Shown: positions 43,880 through 53,308, counted from the first letter of the stretch. The stretch is 64,000 nucleotides of DNA from an uncultured Acetatifactor sp. (GCA_910588225.1 CAJUQT010000005.1:1-64000); one strand, 5' to 3'. The notes: a model not told the origin generated them from the letters alone. Made by a program: numbers and translations.

Positions 43880-45115
43880 ATGAGCAGACAATTAAGCAGT
43901 GAAGTAAAACAGGCGCTGCAGGACATTTACTACAATGAGCGGACGGGAAGAGGAAGGGAGGCATTTGCCCTTTTGGAGAGAGCTTCCGCCCAGGGCGACG
44001 GAGACGCCAGCTGCGTGCTGGCCAGATGTCTGTGCGGCTATCAGTATGTGTGGAAGGGACATGGATTTCCGGAGGATGACGACCGTGCCGTTTCCCTGCT
44101 GCACAAATCTGTGGAGCAGGGAAGCGCACTGGGAGTGCTGGTGGCTCTGCGTACAGGAGAGCTGCCGCCTGAAGTGGAGAATAAAATGCCTTTTGCCAGT
44201 CTGGAGGAAGCTTTCCAGGAGGCATTGGAGCTGGCCGAATCGGGAGACGCTTTCAGCCAGTATGTGGTGGCTAATTCCTATTTCTGGTGGGATTTTCTGA
44301 GAATCCAGAATAAGGACAGGGATTCGTTCTCTGACCAGATTTCCTTCAAGGCCTATCTGAAGGAGAACATTTCCAAATGTGAGGACTGGTTCTGGAAAGC
44401 CTTTCGGGGAGGCGTCTATTTTGCAGCCAACAATCTGAACCGCTATTATACCCAGGGAGACGAGGACATCATTGCACCCAGACCGGAGAAGGCAAAGGAT
44501 CTCTGGAAAATCGGCGCAGAGTACGGTCATCCCATTCATCAGTCCATCTATGCGGAGGAACTGGAGGAGGCCGGAAGGAAGGAGGAGGCACTTCACTGGT
44601 TTAAGGAGGCGGCAGAGGGAGGCAATCCGGGCTCCTGGACCGATGTGGGACGCTGTTATTATGAGGGAATCGGTGTGGAGAAAGACGAAATCTATGCGGT
44701 GAAGTGCTTTGAGAAAGACATTCCAGGCGGTAATGTCAGGGCATATAATCTTCTGGGAAAAGCATATTTTTATGGGAAAGGGGTTCCCCAGGATTACGTG
44801 AAAGCTTACGAGCTGATGTCCTTTGCCCATGACGGAGGCAGTAATTGGGGTGTATTCTATCTGGCAAAGCTCAGCTTTTATGGCTGGGGTACCAGGCAGG
44901 ACTATAGTCAGGCGCTTCGTTTTCTGAACGAAATGAACTGGAATTACTGGGAAGCGGACTACCTGCGGGGAATGATCTATGGACAGGGCCTGGGAGTCGC
45001 TGTGGATATTCCAAAAGCTATTGCCTGCCTGCAGAAGGCAGGCGACCACCCAGAAGTGAAGGAGGAGCTTCGGCATTATAAGAAGAGTTTTTTCGGAAAA
45101 TGGAGTCGGCGGTAG
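43880..45115 (+). CDS. Sel1/TPR-repeat protein
   Basis: About 411 residues from ATG 43880 with AAAGGAG at proper spacing (GTG 43871 is too close). No signal peptide. Sel1-like units are visible throughout, e.g. EEALHWFKEAAEGGNPGSWTDVGRCYYEGIGV and the following VRAYNLLGKAYFYGKGVPQD and DYSQALRFL repeats. Such solenoids are protein-interaction scaffolds. Its place between the sensor kinase (37 bases upstream) and the transporter genes suggests a partner in the same response, but there is no direct evidence. Confidence 0.85.
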   Translation: MSRQLSSEVKQALQDIYYNERTGRGREAFALLERASAQGDGDASCVLARCLCGYQYVWKGHGFPEDDDRAVSLLHKSVEQGSALGVLVALRTGELPPEVENKMPFASLEEAFQEALELAESGDAFSQYVVANSYFWWDFLRIQNKDRDSFSDQISFKAYLKENISKCEDWFWKAFRGGVYFAANNLNRYYTQGDEDIIAPRPEKAKDLWKIGAEYGHPIHQSIYAEELEEAGRKEEALHWFKEAAEGGNPGSWTDVGRCYYEGIGVEKDEIYAVKCFEKDIPGGNVRAYNLLGKAYFYGKGVPQDYVKAYELMSFAHDGGSNWGVFYLAKLSFYGWGTRQDYSQALRFLNEMNWNYWEADYLRGMIYGQGLGVAVDIPKAIACLQKAGDHPEVKEELRHYKKSFFGKWSRR

Positions 45116-45262
45116 AAGCGGCGATTGGCAAACTTAAAAAGCACATTTCCGGGAAGCATTCTTCCAGACAGTCTGTTTCATCCGGACTGGAATACCAGCT
45201 TGTGACAGCTTTTGGAAGAAATAGAAGTATGACAATTCGGACAGATTGCCCAATTGTTATAT

Positions 45263-45327
45263 AAAAAGTCCCTCATACTCAGAAATAGCCTAAGCGATTT
45301 TATTGGAGTATGAGGGATTTCTTCTTT
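45263..45327. terminator. Bidirectional terminator
   Basis: Perfect 12-bp stem TCCCTCATACTC (45269-45280) / GAGTATGAGGGA (45306-45317). On the + strand TTTCTTCTTT follows, and on the minus strand CTTTTTATAT follows. It serves the Sel1 gene and the small minus-strand gene. Confidence 0.75.
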
Positions 45328-45368
45328 GATTATAGAAATGAATTTATGACCTGTCAGGAAGATTTGAT

Positions 45369-45557
45369 TTATTCCTTTATTCTGTCAAGTTCGGCAAGAC
45401 TGACACCCAGACTCGATAAAGTGACCTTTAGCTCGATATACCGTCTGTACATCGACAGATAAGTATCAGGAGCAACTTCCTTGATGGGTATCATCCAATC
45501 CTGTAATCTGGAAAACTCTGTAATGTAATCTTTTATGATGTCTGCGCCACTTGGCAT
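45369..45557 (-). CDS. Small protein of unknown function, 62 residues
   Basis: It begins at ATG 45557 with AGGTGAG upstream on the minus strand. An in-frame extension to 45779 lacks a site and is hydrophobic junk-like. The sequence is compact and helical (DIIKDYITEFSRLQDWMIPIKEVAPDTYL, YRRYIELKVTLSSLGVSL). I do not recognise the family. It is oriented against its neighbours inside the Bce-type module and ends at a shared terminator. Confidence 0.6.
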   Translation of the reverse strand: MPSGADIIKDYITEFSRLQDWMIPIKEVAPDTYLSMYRRYIELKVTLSSLGVSLAELDRIKE

Positions 45558-45932
45558 ATACTCACCTGCTTTCTGAAAATCGGGTTTACAAGTATCCTTC
45601 TTATTATAATAATTGCTGCTCAATATTTTTTGAGGAGCTATTATTATTATAGCAATCGTTTCCTGAAGTGTAAAGCATTTGTTTAACATGAAATGCTCTC
45701 CTGTTATTATAAGAAAAGAGGAAAACTTTGGAACAAAATGTCTTATTAGCATTGGTGGAAATTTTTCTGTCAGTGCCAAAATAGAAACTTATACCAATCA
45801 GGCGTAGGAATATATGAAGATACGTAGATTTATGTAAATTCCCGGTTTTAGTTAAAAAAAGAGAAATACCGAAATACAGGGACTTACAGGTATGTATGGA
45901 GTTATGTAGAATACGGTATGTCATATGCCAAC

Positions 45933-46007
45933 CTTACAAAACCGTAAGCTTAAAAGCACAAAATGTAAGACACTTCAATTGCAGGGAAGTATCTTTTTCT
46001 GTATGCT
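45933..46007 (+). promoter_or_regulatory. Promoter and paired operator sites of the Bce-type transporter
   Basis: CTTAC-AAAACC-GTAAG (45933-45948) is an inverted repeat. A second, related site CACAAAATGTAAG (45957-45969) places its GTAAG exactly 21 bases later. Downstream lies TTGCAG (45979-45984), 17 bp, TATGCT (46002-46007). The paired sites just upstream of the -35 are where a BceR-type regulator binds as a dimer. The remainder of 45558-46114 is AT-rich without a gene. Confidence 0.6.
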
Positions 46008-46114
46008 ATAGATACAGTTACAGCAAAGCTGTCGCCGGCATGGCAGCTCAGGCAGAATCTGGCCAGTGCCGGCAGTAAAACGACAGAAAACGAAAATGTA
46101 GGAGGAGGCTTAAA

Positions 46115-46888
46115 ATGGCATTGCTGGAAGTAAAGAATCTGAAGAAAATATATACCACACGCCTGGGAGGGAACAAGGTGCAGGCGCTGGATAACGTAAA
46201 TTTTACAGTGGAGCAGGGCGAATATGTGGCAATCATGGGAGAGTCCGGATCGGGGAAAACCACACTGCTGAACATTATGGCGTCGCTGGACAGGCCTACC
46301 GCAGGCGTAGTCACACTGGCAGGTAAAAACATGGCAGATATACGGCAGAAGGAGTTATGTGCATTTCGCCGGGATAATCTGGGATTTGTTTTCCAGGATT
46401 TCAATCTGCTGGATACGCTGTCACTGAAGGATAATATCTTACTTCCGCTGGTACTGGCGGGATGTGACTTTCACAGCATGGATGAAAGAGTGAAGCCTCT
46501 GGCGGCAAAGCTTGATATTGCGGATCTTCTGGAAAAATATCCCTATGAAGTATCCGGCGGTCAAAAGCAGCGCACAGCGGTGGCCAGGGCTCTGATTACC
46601 AGGCCGCAGCTGGTTCTGGCCGATGAACCAACGGGGGCGCTGGATTCCAAAGCAAGCGACAAACTGCTGCGTATTTTTGCCAGGGTAAATGAGGATGGCC
46701 AGACCATACTGATGGTGACTCACAGCATCCAGGCGGCAAGCCGCGCGGGAAGAGTGCTGTTTATCAAGGATGGCTGTGTGTTTAATCAGATTTATCGGGG
46801 CAGGCTCAGCGACGAGGAAATGTATCGGAAGATATCGGACACGCTGACGATTCTTCATACGGAAAAAACAGACACGGCAGAGGATTGA
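46115..46888 (+). CDS. ABC transporter ATPase, BceA-like
   Basis: 257 residues from ATG 46115 behind AGGAGGAGG. Walker A GESGSGKTTLLN, Q-loop FVFQDFNLLDTLSLKDN, signature SGGQKQR, Walker B VLADEPTGALDSKA and H-loop VTHS are complete. It belongs to the MacB/LolD-like group. With the following FtsX-type permease it should form a peptide-antibiotic sensing and resistance transporter read by the kinase encoded 2-3 kb upstream. Confidence 0.93.
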   Translation: MALLEVKNLKKIYTTRLGGNKVQALDNVNFTVEQGEYVAIMGESGSGKTTLLNIMASLDRPTAGVVTLAGKNMADIRQKELCAFRRDNLGFVFQDFNLLDTLSLKDNILLPLVLAGCDFHSMDERVKPLAAKLDIADLLEKYPYEVSGGQKQRTAVARALITRPQLVLADEPTGALDSKASDKLLRIFARVNEDGQTILMVTHSIQAASRAGRVLFIKDGCVFNQIYRGRLSDEEMYRKISDTLTILHTEKTDTAED

Positions 46889-46905
46889 AGAAGGGGTGAG
46901 GAAAA

Positions 46906-48897
46906 ATGAAGAAATATATGTTACTTCTGCCTCGTATGGCGGCAACTAATATTCGGAAAAACGGGTCTGTATATTTCCCTTACATTGGAGCAGGCATTTT
47001 CGCCATGTTTACTTATTTTGTATTTGATTTGATTCTGAAGAATGATGTCATGCGGACGCTTCCCAAAGGGGCATATGCATTGATGCTGGTACAGATTGGC
47101 TTTGGGCTGCTTGGACTGATTATGATTCCCTTTCTCTATTATACCAACAGTTTTCTTATCAAACGGCGGAAGAGAGAGCTGGGGTTATACAGCATACTTG
47201 GACTGGAAAAGAAGCATATCAGTGTTATGATGTTTTGGGAGAGTCTGATAATATATGCTATTGTACTTGTGGGAGCCATTGTGCTGGGACTTGTATTTTC
47301 ACGATTGATTTTTCTGCTGCTTCTGAATCTGGCGAAAATGTCTGTGGATGTGAAGTTTTCCATAAGCTTCCGGGCAATCTTGGATACTGCAATTTTCTAT
47401 GCTTTTATCATGGGACTGAATCTGTTTGTGAATCTGGTTCAGGTGGGGAGAGCAAATCCCGTGGAGCTGATGGGAGATTCCAGAAAAGGAGAAAGGGAAC
47501 CCCGCCGGATTGGACTTTGGAGTGTCGTGGGACTGGCTGCCATGATACTGGGGTATCGGATGGCCATGGAGGCAAAGCTGGACAGTGGATTATTTATAAA
47601 TTTCTTTCTGGCGGTTATCCTGGTTATTTTGGGGACTTACTTTCTGTTTACCTCAGGCAGTATCGCGGTGCTGCGCTTTTTTAAGAAGAGAAAGGGATTT
47701 TATTACCGTCCGGAGAATTTTATTATGGTATCAGGGATGCTTTACCGGATGAAGAAAAATGCTGCCAGTCTGTCCAATATCTGTGTTTTTTCCACTATGG
47801 TCATCATCACTGTGGTCTGCACAGTGGCAGTTTATCTGGGGATGGAATCTATTGTGACTTCGAACTTTAACAGAGAATTTGAAATGAATTTTTTCGGCAG
47901 AGGAGAAGTGGACAGAAATGCCCTGCGGCAGGAGACGGCGGAGCTGGCCGCAAAGCATGGCGTAGTGCTGGAAGAAGAGATGGAGTATTCCTTTGTGGAG
48001 GCAAGAGTATACCAGAAGGAAGATGCATTTCAGACAGAAGCTCCCGATGATTATGCGAAGAGGAAACAATTATATATGATGACGGTGGAAGAATATAATC
48101 TGCTGGAGAATGCACAGAAAAGCCTCCGGCCAAAGGAGGTCATGATTTTCTCCTCTGGAGCAGATTATGCCAATGAAACAGTTTCTTTCGGAGATATGGA
48201 GTATGCTGTAAAAGAGGAGCTGTATGAAAGCAGAATCAGGCAAAAACATTCCAACAACACTTTTGAGTGGACTTATTGTATTGTGTTTGCAGACCAGGTG
48301 CAGCTGCAGGAGGTGAGTGCGCTGTTTGGTATAAACAGCCTTGAACAGATGTCTTATCAATATGGCTTCTGCCCGGAAGGCAGGAAAGCGGACATAGATG
48401 CTTTTTCCCGGGAACTTGAGACACATGTGTCCGCTCTGCCGGATTTTGCCGAATATGTGGACCACAGGCAGTGGATGGAGGAGGAGGAGAGCATGTACGG
48501 AGGCCTGCTGTTTATAGGGATATTTTTCGGCGCCATTTTCCTGATTTGTCTGCTGATCATCATGTACTATAAGCAGATAACAGAAGGCTTTGAAGATCAG
48601 AAGAATTTTGAGATTATGCAGCAGGTAGGAATGGGGGACGGAGAAATCCGTCGGACTATCAGAAAGCAGATCAGCATGGTGTTTGGCCTGCCTCTGTTGG
48701 GGGCAATGTGCCATACTGCAGTGGGGATGCGCATGGTGTATATGCTGATGGGGGCTATCGGATTCTTTGAGACGGGTCTGCTGATAGCCTGCTCTGCAGG
48801 AGGCTGTCTGGTGTTTGCGTTGGTGTACAGTCTGGCCTACAGGAGGACTTCCATGGCATATTACAGAATTGTGAGGAAGATGGAGAATAACGCCTGA
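46906..48897 (+). CDS. ABC transporter permease, BceB-like
   Basis: 663 residues, about ten transmembrane helices. One FtsX-like block lies at the N-terminus (SFLIKRRKRELGLYSILGLEKKHI) and one at the C-terminus (FEDQKNFEIMQQVGMGDGEIRRTI). Between them, after helix 7-8, is a large extracytoplasmic domain (about 320-535), the feature that separates BceB from ordinary FtsX proteins and senses peptides such as bacitracin. The ATG lies 17 bases after the ATPase gene. Confidence 0.93.
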   Translation: MKKYMLLLPRMAATNIRKNGSVYFPYIGAGIFAMFTYFVFDLILKNDVMRTLPKGAYALMLVQIGFGLLGLIMIPFLYYTNSFLIKRRKRELGLYSILGLEKKHISVMMFWESLIIYAIVLVGAIVLGLVFSRLIFLLLLNLAKMSVDVKFSISFRAILDTAIFYAFIMGLNLFVNLVQVGRANPVELMGDSRKGEREPRRIGLWSVVGLAAMILGYRMAMEAKLDSGLFINFFLAVILVILGTYFLFTSGSIAVLRFFKKRKGFYYRPENFIMVSGMLYRMKKNAASLSNICVFSTMVIITVVCTVAVYLGMESIVTSNFNREFEMNFFGRGEVDRNALRQETAELAAKHGVVLEEEMEYSFVEARVYQKEDAFQTEAPDDYAKRKQLYMMTVEEYNLLENAQKSLRPKEVMIFSSGADYANETVSFGDMEYAVKEELYESRIRQKHSNNTFEWTYCIVFADQVQLQEVSALFGINSLEQMSYQYGFCPEGRKADIDAFSRELETHVSALPDFAEYVDHRQWMEEEESMYGGLLFIGIFFGAIFLICLLIIMYYKQITEGFEDQKNFEIMQQVGMGDGEIRRTIRKQISMVFGLPLLGAMCHTAVGMRMVYMLMGAIGFFETGLLIACSAGGCLVFALVYSLAYRRTSMAYYRIVRKMENNA

Positions 48898-49199
48898 AGA
48901 CGCTGATCCTGACTGTGCTGAGCCTGTTTCACACCCGGATTATCGCTGCGTTTATCGAGGAGGGCAAAGCCTTTGCCACAGGAGATACTTATCTGACCTT
49001 TATCCGTATCTTCTTTGTATTGATTGGGATAAAAGCCATCACGGACGGCGTGCTCAAAGGAGCCGGTGATGTGGGAGTATTTACCCTGGCGAATCTGGTC
49101 AATCTGGGAATCAGAGTGTTCGTATCCTTCCTCTGGCTTCTGACCGGGAGATGGAGCAGAAGACGCATCATCAGGCATGGGCAAAAGGAAGAGACATAA
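48898..49199 (+). pseudogene. C-terminal stub of a MATE-family efflux transporter
   Basis: About 95 residues in frame to the stop at 49197-49199. It has MATE-like C-terminal sequence (RIFFVLIGIKAITDGVLKGAGDVGVFTLANLVNLGIRVFVSF) and no start with a ribosome binding site. Homology begins right at the stop codon of the permease gene, so the first ~350 residues of the transporter appear to have been deleted at the junction. Confidence 0.7.
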
Positions 49200-49258
49200 T
49201 ACCCAATGCGTCTCATGCCTTTGTCTGCCGCCTGTTCAGGGGAAGGCAGCCCTGGATT

Positions 49259-52200
49259 TCAGCTGGCAGTCAGCACCCAGCTTTTGAACCATCTGAGGCA
49301 GTCAGCCACAAATGCTGCCTCCACAGGCTGCCCCGCCAGCACGGGATAGAACAGTCCGAAAAGAGCCACGGCCACTCCGCCGTACAGGATAATGGCCACA
49401 GAAAACGCCGGTCCGGGAACCTTCTTTTTCCATTGTATAAAGCTGTAGCCGATCATCAGTGCCACGAATACCACACTGGGAAAATAGTGGTAAATAAATG
49501 TGACGCGGGTCACGAAGAACCAGGGCAGATACTGTGCCAGATAGCCTGTAACCAGGAAGGCGGCAGTGGTGTCCTTTTTCTTTGCCCACAGATAAAGCAT
49601 ATGGAAGAAGGCCGGAATACCGGCCCACCATACCGCCGGATTCCCGAAGGCGCTGATACCCTCCCGCAGACCCCCGTTCGCGGTCTGAGTGATAATGCGG
49701 GAATAATACCATATGGGTCGTCTGATGATTGGCCATTCATACCAGACAGAGGAATAGGGATGGACAGATTCCAGGCTGCTGTGGTAGCCGAACATGGTAG
49801 TCTGATTATGCAGCATTCTGGCCAGAAGTCCTCTTTCCGCGTAATCCTGAAAAGGAAGGTAAGACAGCAGGTAGATGACGGCCGGCAGAAGGACGAAGAA
49901 TACCAGACAGAACAAAATAGTATTCCTGGCACAGGGAAGAAATCTGTCGATTATCTGTCTGTGGGAAATCCCGCTGCTGCTGCCGTTGGGATTCTTTTTC
50001 GCGTAAAGGTATTCTCGATATCTTCTATGCAGTGAAGAGAAAAAGATTATGGCAAGTCCGCACCCGGCATATACTCCTGTCCACTTGGAAGCTATACCCA
50101 GGCCCATGCAGATACCGCAGGCACCCAGCGGGAGCAGTGTCTTCTTCAGAGGAATATCGTAAAAGCTCAGGCAGGCATAGTTGTACATAAAATAATACAT
50201 GAGCAGAACAAAAAAGGTAATGTATACATCAATGGTGGCAATTCTGGTCTGTGTAAAATGCATGAAGTCAAAGGCAAACAGGACACAGACCAGAGCAGCA
50301 GGCAAAGTATCCTTCAGGAGACGGCGGGCAAAGAGATAGATAACCGGCACCATGACAATGCCCAGCAGAGTGCCTGCAATCCGCCAGCCAAAAGGGTTCA
50401 TACCAAACAGAGCCACGCCCAGGGCTATGAGAATTTTCCCCATGGGGGGATGGGTATTTTCATAGGAAGTGAGTCCGTGCAGAAATTCATAGGCAGTGCG
50501 CCCATGATAGATTTCGTCAAAATACATACTGTTGCGGAAGCTGCTTTCTGCGGGATGCAGGGCTGCTTCATCGAACAGCGCAGGATAATCCGAAGCGTTG
50601 ACTGGAACAAGGATTTCTCCCTGTTCATCCAGAAATGTAAATTCCAGCAGCGAAGCCTGTGACTCAGTGAGTGTGAGACGAAGCCGGGATACATCGGCCT
50701 CCAGCAAAATGTCCTGCCAGGAGAATACATTCTGCAGAGTGATTTCCCCCAGGGATGTCCATTCGCCGGAGGATTCCCATTGGCCCTCCAGAGAAAAGGT
50801 TCTGTCGTGCCAGGGGGCAATATAATAGGATAATACAGCAGGGACTTCGCCGCCGAAATCCAGTGTCAGAGACTGATTCTGTGTCAGGTCAAGGGCTGTG
50901 ACAGGGGCCTTTCGGTCACCCAGATCATACAGGGCAAAACAGCTGTAAATTAAGGTAACTGCGAACATGACAAAAATATCCGCTCTGTTCAGAGGAATTC
51001 TTTTCCGGGAGGATTTAACCTGAAAAGGCTGTGTCATTCCGGGCGTCCCATAAAACGTTCGGGCTGCCGCACACAAGACTCCTGTGCAGACCAGCATGCC
51101 TGCGGAAACCAGCAAAATGAAAGGTGTCTTCCGGTCATAATCGGCAGGATCATAGAAAAAGAGCACGTATGCAGTATTGTAAAAATGCAAAATGGAAAAA
51201 CCACAGTAGCTGAAGAAGGTAAGCTGCAACGGCTTCTGAATCCAGGCAAGGAGCAGAAGCGGCAGTGCAGAATACAGGTAACGTTCATGCATACGTACGG
51301 AGAACATGAAGATACCAACGATCAGCAGGGCGCCCAGAAAGGGATATTTTTCCGAAGTTCTGCGATTCTTCAGGCTGATCAGGAGTACCAGAGCAATCAC
51401 TGCGGCAATGGCGGCTCCGCCCAGTATACGATAGGGAATCCCCAGAAAGACGGTATCCTGACTGACCCAGTTTAAGCCCAGAAAACCCCAGAAATTACAG
51501 GCGTTTACTGCCGCATAGGGATAAGAACCCACTGTGCTGAAATACTGCTTCCACACATTTTCCAGACCGAAAGGAAGACAGAAAAGTACCATACCCGCAA
51601 TCACGGCCAGACCAGGCAGGAGACAACGCATCATTTTCAGCACGGCCGTGCCGCAGAGAGAAAGCTTTTTGCTTTCTGCAAAGTGTTCTTTCTCTGCAAA
51701 GTGCTGCCCATTGTCCATACAGGGGAGGGGTGAGCTGCTTTTTTTGACATTCGGGGAAAGCAGCTGATCAAGAATGCCTGCTGCCAGCAGAGGCGCAAAA
51801 AGCAGCATCTGGGGCTTAATCAGGAGGCCTGTGCCGAAGGCGGCATAGGCAGAGGGCAGTTTTCTTCTGACAAGACACAGACACAGAAAAATAACGGCCA
51901 GAGAGAAGCAGGAATCCACCTGGCCCCAGACGGAAGAATTCAGAATGACAGCAGGATTGAAAAGCCAGGCAGCACAGAGGAAAGGCGCCTGCTGCTTTCG
52001 ATTCCTGCGCACTGATTCCCTGAAAATCAACAGACCACATGCCATATCACATAGTATGGCAGGGAGCTTCAGCAGAATGAGATGAGCTGCAGAATAATAC
52101 TCTATGCGAAACAGGCTTCTCACCGCTCCCACTATCCACAGAACATACATATAGCCGGGAGGATAGTCTGTAAAGACATCAGGAGAATAGAAGCCTCCCG

Positions 52201-52423
52201 GTCCGGTCTGAAAGATTCTGTCCGCCCAGGAGGCAAAGCAAGCCGTGTCGGAACCGAAGCCTTTTGACAGAGAAGCCGCCAGCAGCCGTACTCCCAGAGA
52301 AGCAAAGAATAAGAAAAAAAGCAGATATTCGGATATGGTATATTCCCGATCCCGGCGCATCCTCCAATAACAGAATGTCAAAATCAGAATCCCGGAAAGT
52401 GCAAACAGGTGAATGAACAGCAT
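49259..52423 (-). CDS. Two-part membrane glycosyltransferase, C-terminal PMT (GT39-like) domain
   Basis: 1054 residues from ATG 52423, preceded by GGAGG at ideal spacing; an upstream in-frame ATG (52471) has a poor site. The N-terminal half (about 1-470) is a polytopic GT-C-like module (DYPPGYMYVLWIVGA, NSSVWGQVDSCFSLAVIFL, MHERYLYSALPLLLLAW). A beta-sandwich-like stretch (about 510-620) follows. The C-terminal half is protein O-mannosyltransferase-like with the acidic MYFDEIYHGRTAYEFL, ENTHPPMGK and FAFDFMHFTQTRIATIDVY. PMT enzymes transfer mannose from a polyprenyl-phosphate donor to exported proteins. The two-GT fusion is large for the family; acceptor unknown. Confidence 0.8.
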   Translation of the reverse strand: MLFIHLFALSGILILTFCYWRMRRDREYTISEYLLFFLFFASLGVRLLAASLSKGFGSDTACFASWADRIFQTGPGGFYSPDVFTDYPPGYMYVLWIVGAVRSLFRIEYYSAAHLILLKLPAILCDMACGLLIFRESVRRNRKQQAPFLCAAWLFNPAVILNSSVWGQVDSCFSLAVIFLCLCLVRRKLPSAYAAFGTGLLIKPQMLLFAPLLAAGILDQLLSPNVKKSSSPLPCMDNGQHFAEKEHFAESKKLSLCGTAVLKMMRCLLPGLAVIAGMVLFCLPFGLENVWKQYFSTVGSYPYAAVNACNFWGFLGLNWVSQDTVFLGIPYRILGGAAIAAVIALVLLISLKNRRTSEKYPFLGALLIVGIFMFSVRMHERYLYSALPLLLLAWIQKPLQLTFFSYCGFSILHFYNTAYVLFFYDPADYDRKTPFILLVSAGMLVCTGVLCAAARTFYGTPGMTQPFQVKSSRKRIPLNRADIFVMFAVTLIYSCFALYDLGDRKAPVTALDLTQNQSLTLDFGGEVPAVLSYYIAPWHDRTFSLEGQWESSGEWTSLGEITLQNVFSWQDILLEADVSRLRLTLTESQASLLEFTFLDEQGEILVPVNASDYPALFDEAALHPAESSFRNSMYFDEIYHGRTAYEFLHGLTSYENTHPPMGKILIALGVALFGMNPFGWRIAGTLLGIVMVPVIYLFARRLLKDTLPAALVCVLFAFDFMHFTQTRIATIDVYITFFVLLMYYFMYNYACLSFYDIPLKKTLLPLGACGICMGLGIASKWTGVYAGCGLAIIFFSSLHRRYREYLYAKKNPNGSSSGISHRQIIDRFLPCARNTILFCLVFFVLLPAVIYLLSYLPFQDYAERGLLARMLHNQTTMFGYHSSLESVHPYSSVWYEWPIIRRPIWYYSRIITQTANGGLREGISAFGNPAVWWAGIPAFFHMLYLWAKKKDTTAAFLVTGYLAQYLPWFFVTRVTFIYHYFPSVVFVALMIGYSFIQWKKKVPGPAFSVAIILYGGVAVALFGLFYPVLAGQPVEAAFVADCLRWFKSWVLTAS

Positions 52424-52442
52424 AATAGATCCTCCAGTACTG

Positions 52443-52478
52443 TTAAGTAATATATTTGAAATAATATCCATTCTCCAT
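52443..52478 (-). CDS. Possible upstream mini-ORF of the glycosyltransferase gene
   Basis: On the minus strand GGAGG (52486-52490) is seven bases from ATG 52478, which reads 11 codons (MENGYYFKYIT) to TAA. The stop lies 20 bases before the main start, and it overlaps a rival in-frame start of the large gene. Both sites are strong, so a short translated leader is plausible but unproven. Confidence 0.35.
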   Translation of the reverse strand: MENGYYFKYIT

Positions 52479-52768
52479 TCGCTGTCCTCCTTATCTCACA
52501 GAAGAACAGGACAAATTCTGTCCGAAAATCTGCTGCTCTTTCATTTTGGTTTTGAAGTTAAAAGCATAGAGTTTCCGACAAGAAATGAAAATGACTGACT
52601 TGTGCCCCGGAAGCGGCCGGTGAACAGGAATTCTGCGGAGAGGAATTCCATTGCTGAGAAATTGTTATGCTTTGGACTGATTCTAGCACAGTGGAGAGGG
52701 ATGTGCAAGCCTTATTTTGAAGAAATTCTGCAAGCCACAATCCTGGGATAAAGATGTTGAGCCAGCCC

Positions 52769-52990
52769 GTGATTCCCGCGATGACCGACAGGGGGTTGCC
52801 GCCAGAGGCCGTGATTCCCGCGATGACCGACAGGGGGTTGCCGCCAGAGGCCGTGATTCCCGCGATGACCGACAGGGGGTTGCCGCCAGAGGCCGTGATT
52901 CCCGTGATGACCGACAGGGGGTTGCCGCCAGAGGCCAAGCTTCCTGCAATGACTTACAGGGGGCCTGTCGCTAATGTCCAGATTCCTGCG
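52769..52990 (+). repeat. 42-bp tandem repeat array
   Basis: Four near-identical 42-bp units begin at 52769, 52811, 52853 and 52895, each starting GTGATTCCCGYGATGACC and ending CCGCCAGAGGCC. A diverged fifth unit begins at 52937 and a sixth trace near 52979. Because 42 is divisible by three, several frames on both strands stay open. One reads VIPAMTDRGLPPEA repeatedly from ATG 52754, but without a good ribosome binding site or any membrane or signal feature. Diverged units occur at 4.9-5.1 kb and at 53525-53590 on the opposite strand. Confidence 0.9.
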
Positions 52991-53003
52991 GCAAGTCAGG
53001 GGG

Positions 53004-53204
53004 AAAGCAAAGGGACGGCAGAGGAGGCCGGAGGCTCTTTCCTCGGCGGGGTAACGCGCCGGTAAACTAAGCCTCAACTTCGACTAAAGCGCGAAAGTAC
53101 CGCGCTTAAGTCTGCGTAGAGGCTGGATTTTACCTCTGCTAAGGGCACCCCTCAGTGCTTTCGGAAAGAGCCCCCGGCCTCCTCTGCCTGTTTCTCTGCA
53201 GGTT
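53004..53204 (+). ncRNA. Structured RNA-like element, copy A (possible HEARO/omega-RNA relative)
   Basis: It folds into a long closed rod. The outer helix is 53017-53031 with 53174-53188 (15 perfect pairs), the inner helix 53033-53042 with 53163-53172 (10 perfect pairs). Inside are CGGCG..CGCCG around GGGTAACG, GCCTC (53071-53075) with GAGGC (53119-53123), and AAGCGCG-AAAGTAC-CGCGCTT (53087-53107). A GCAC/GTGC hairpin follows near 53144. A second copy lies at 53309-53516 in reverse orientation. Size and multi-helix form recall HEARO RNAs, the IscB-associated guide RNAs, but this family guess is from memory and no iscB gene is present. Confidence 0.6.
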
Positions 53205-53308
53205 ACACTGTCCCAGGGCAGATATGGACGATTTCTTTTATGGCTGGCATGGTTCATGAGGGTTCCATTCAGCTTCAGCCATAAGCTGAGCTGTGATATT
53301 GCCCACTA

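Noticed and set aside
49151..50035. 294-codon + strand open frame
   Set aside because: Antisense shadow of the large glycosyltransferase gene; its composition (His, Gln, Gly, Arg-rich) is not protein-like.
52769..52990. CRISPR-like repeat array
   Set aside because: Units are directly adjacent with no spacers, the period is 42 bp, and no cas gene is nearby.
52717..53065. Open frames through the 42-bp array encoding 14-residue repeats
   Set aside because: Frames stay open on both strands simply because 42 is a multiple of three and the unit lacks stops. No ribosome binding site, signal or domain supports translation.
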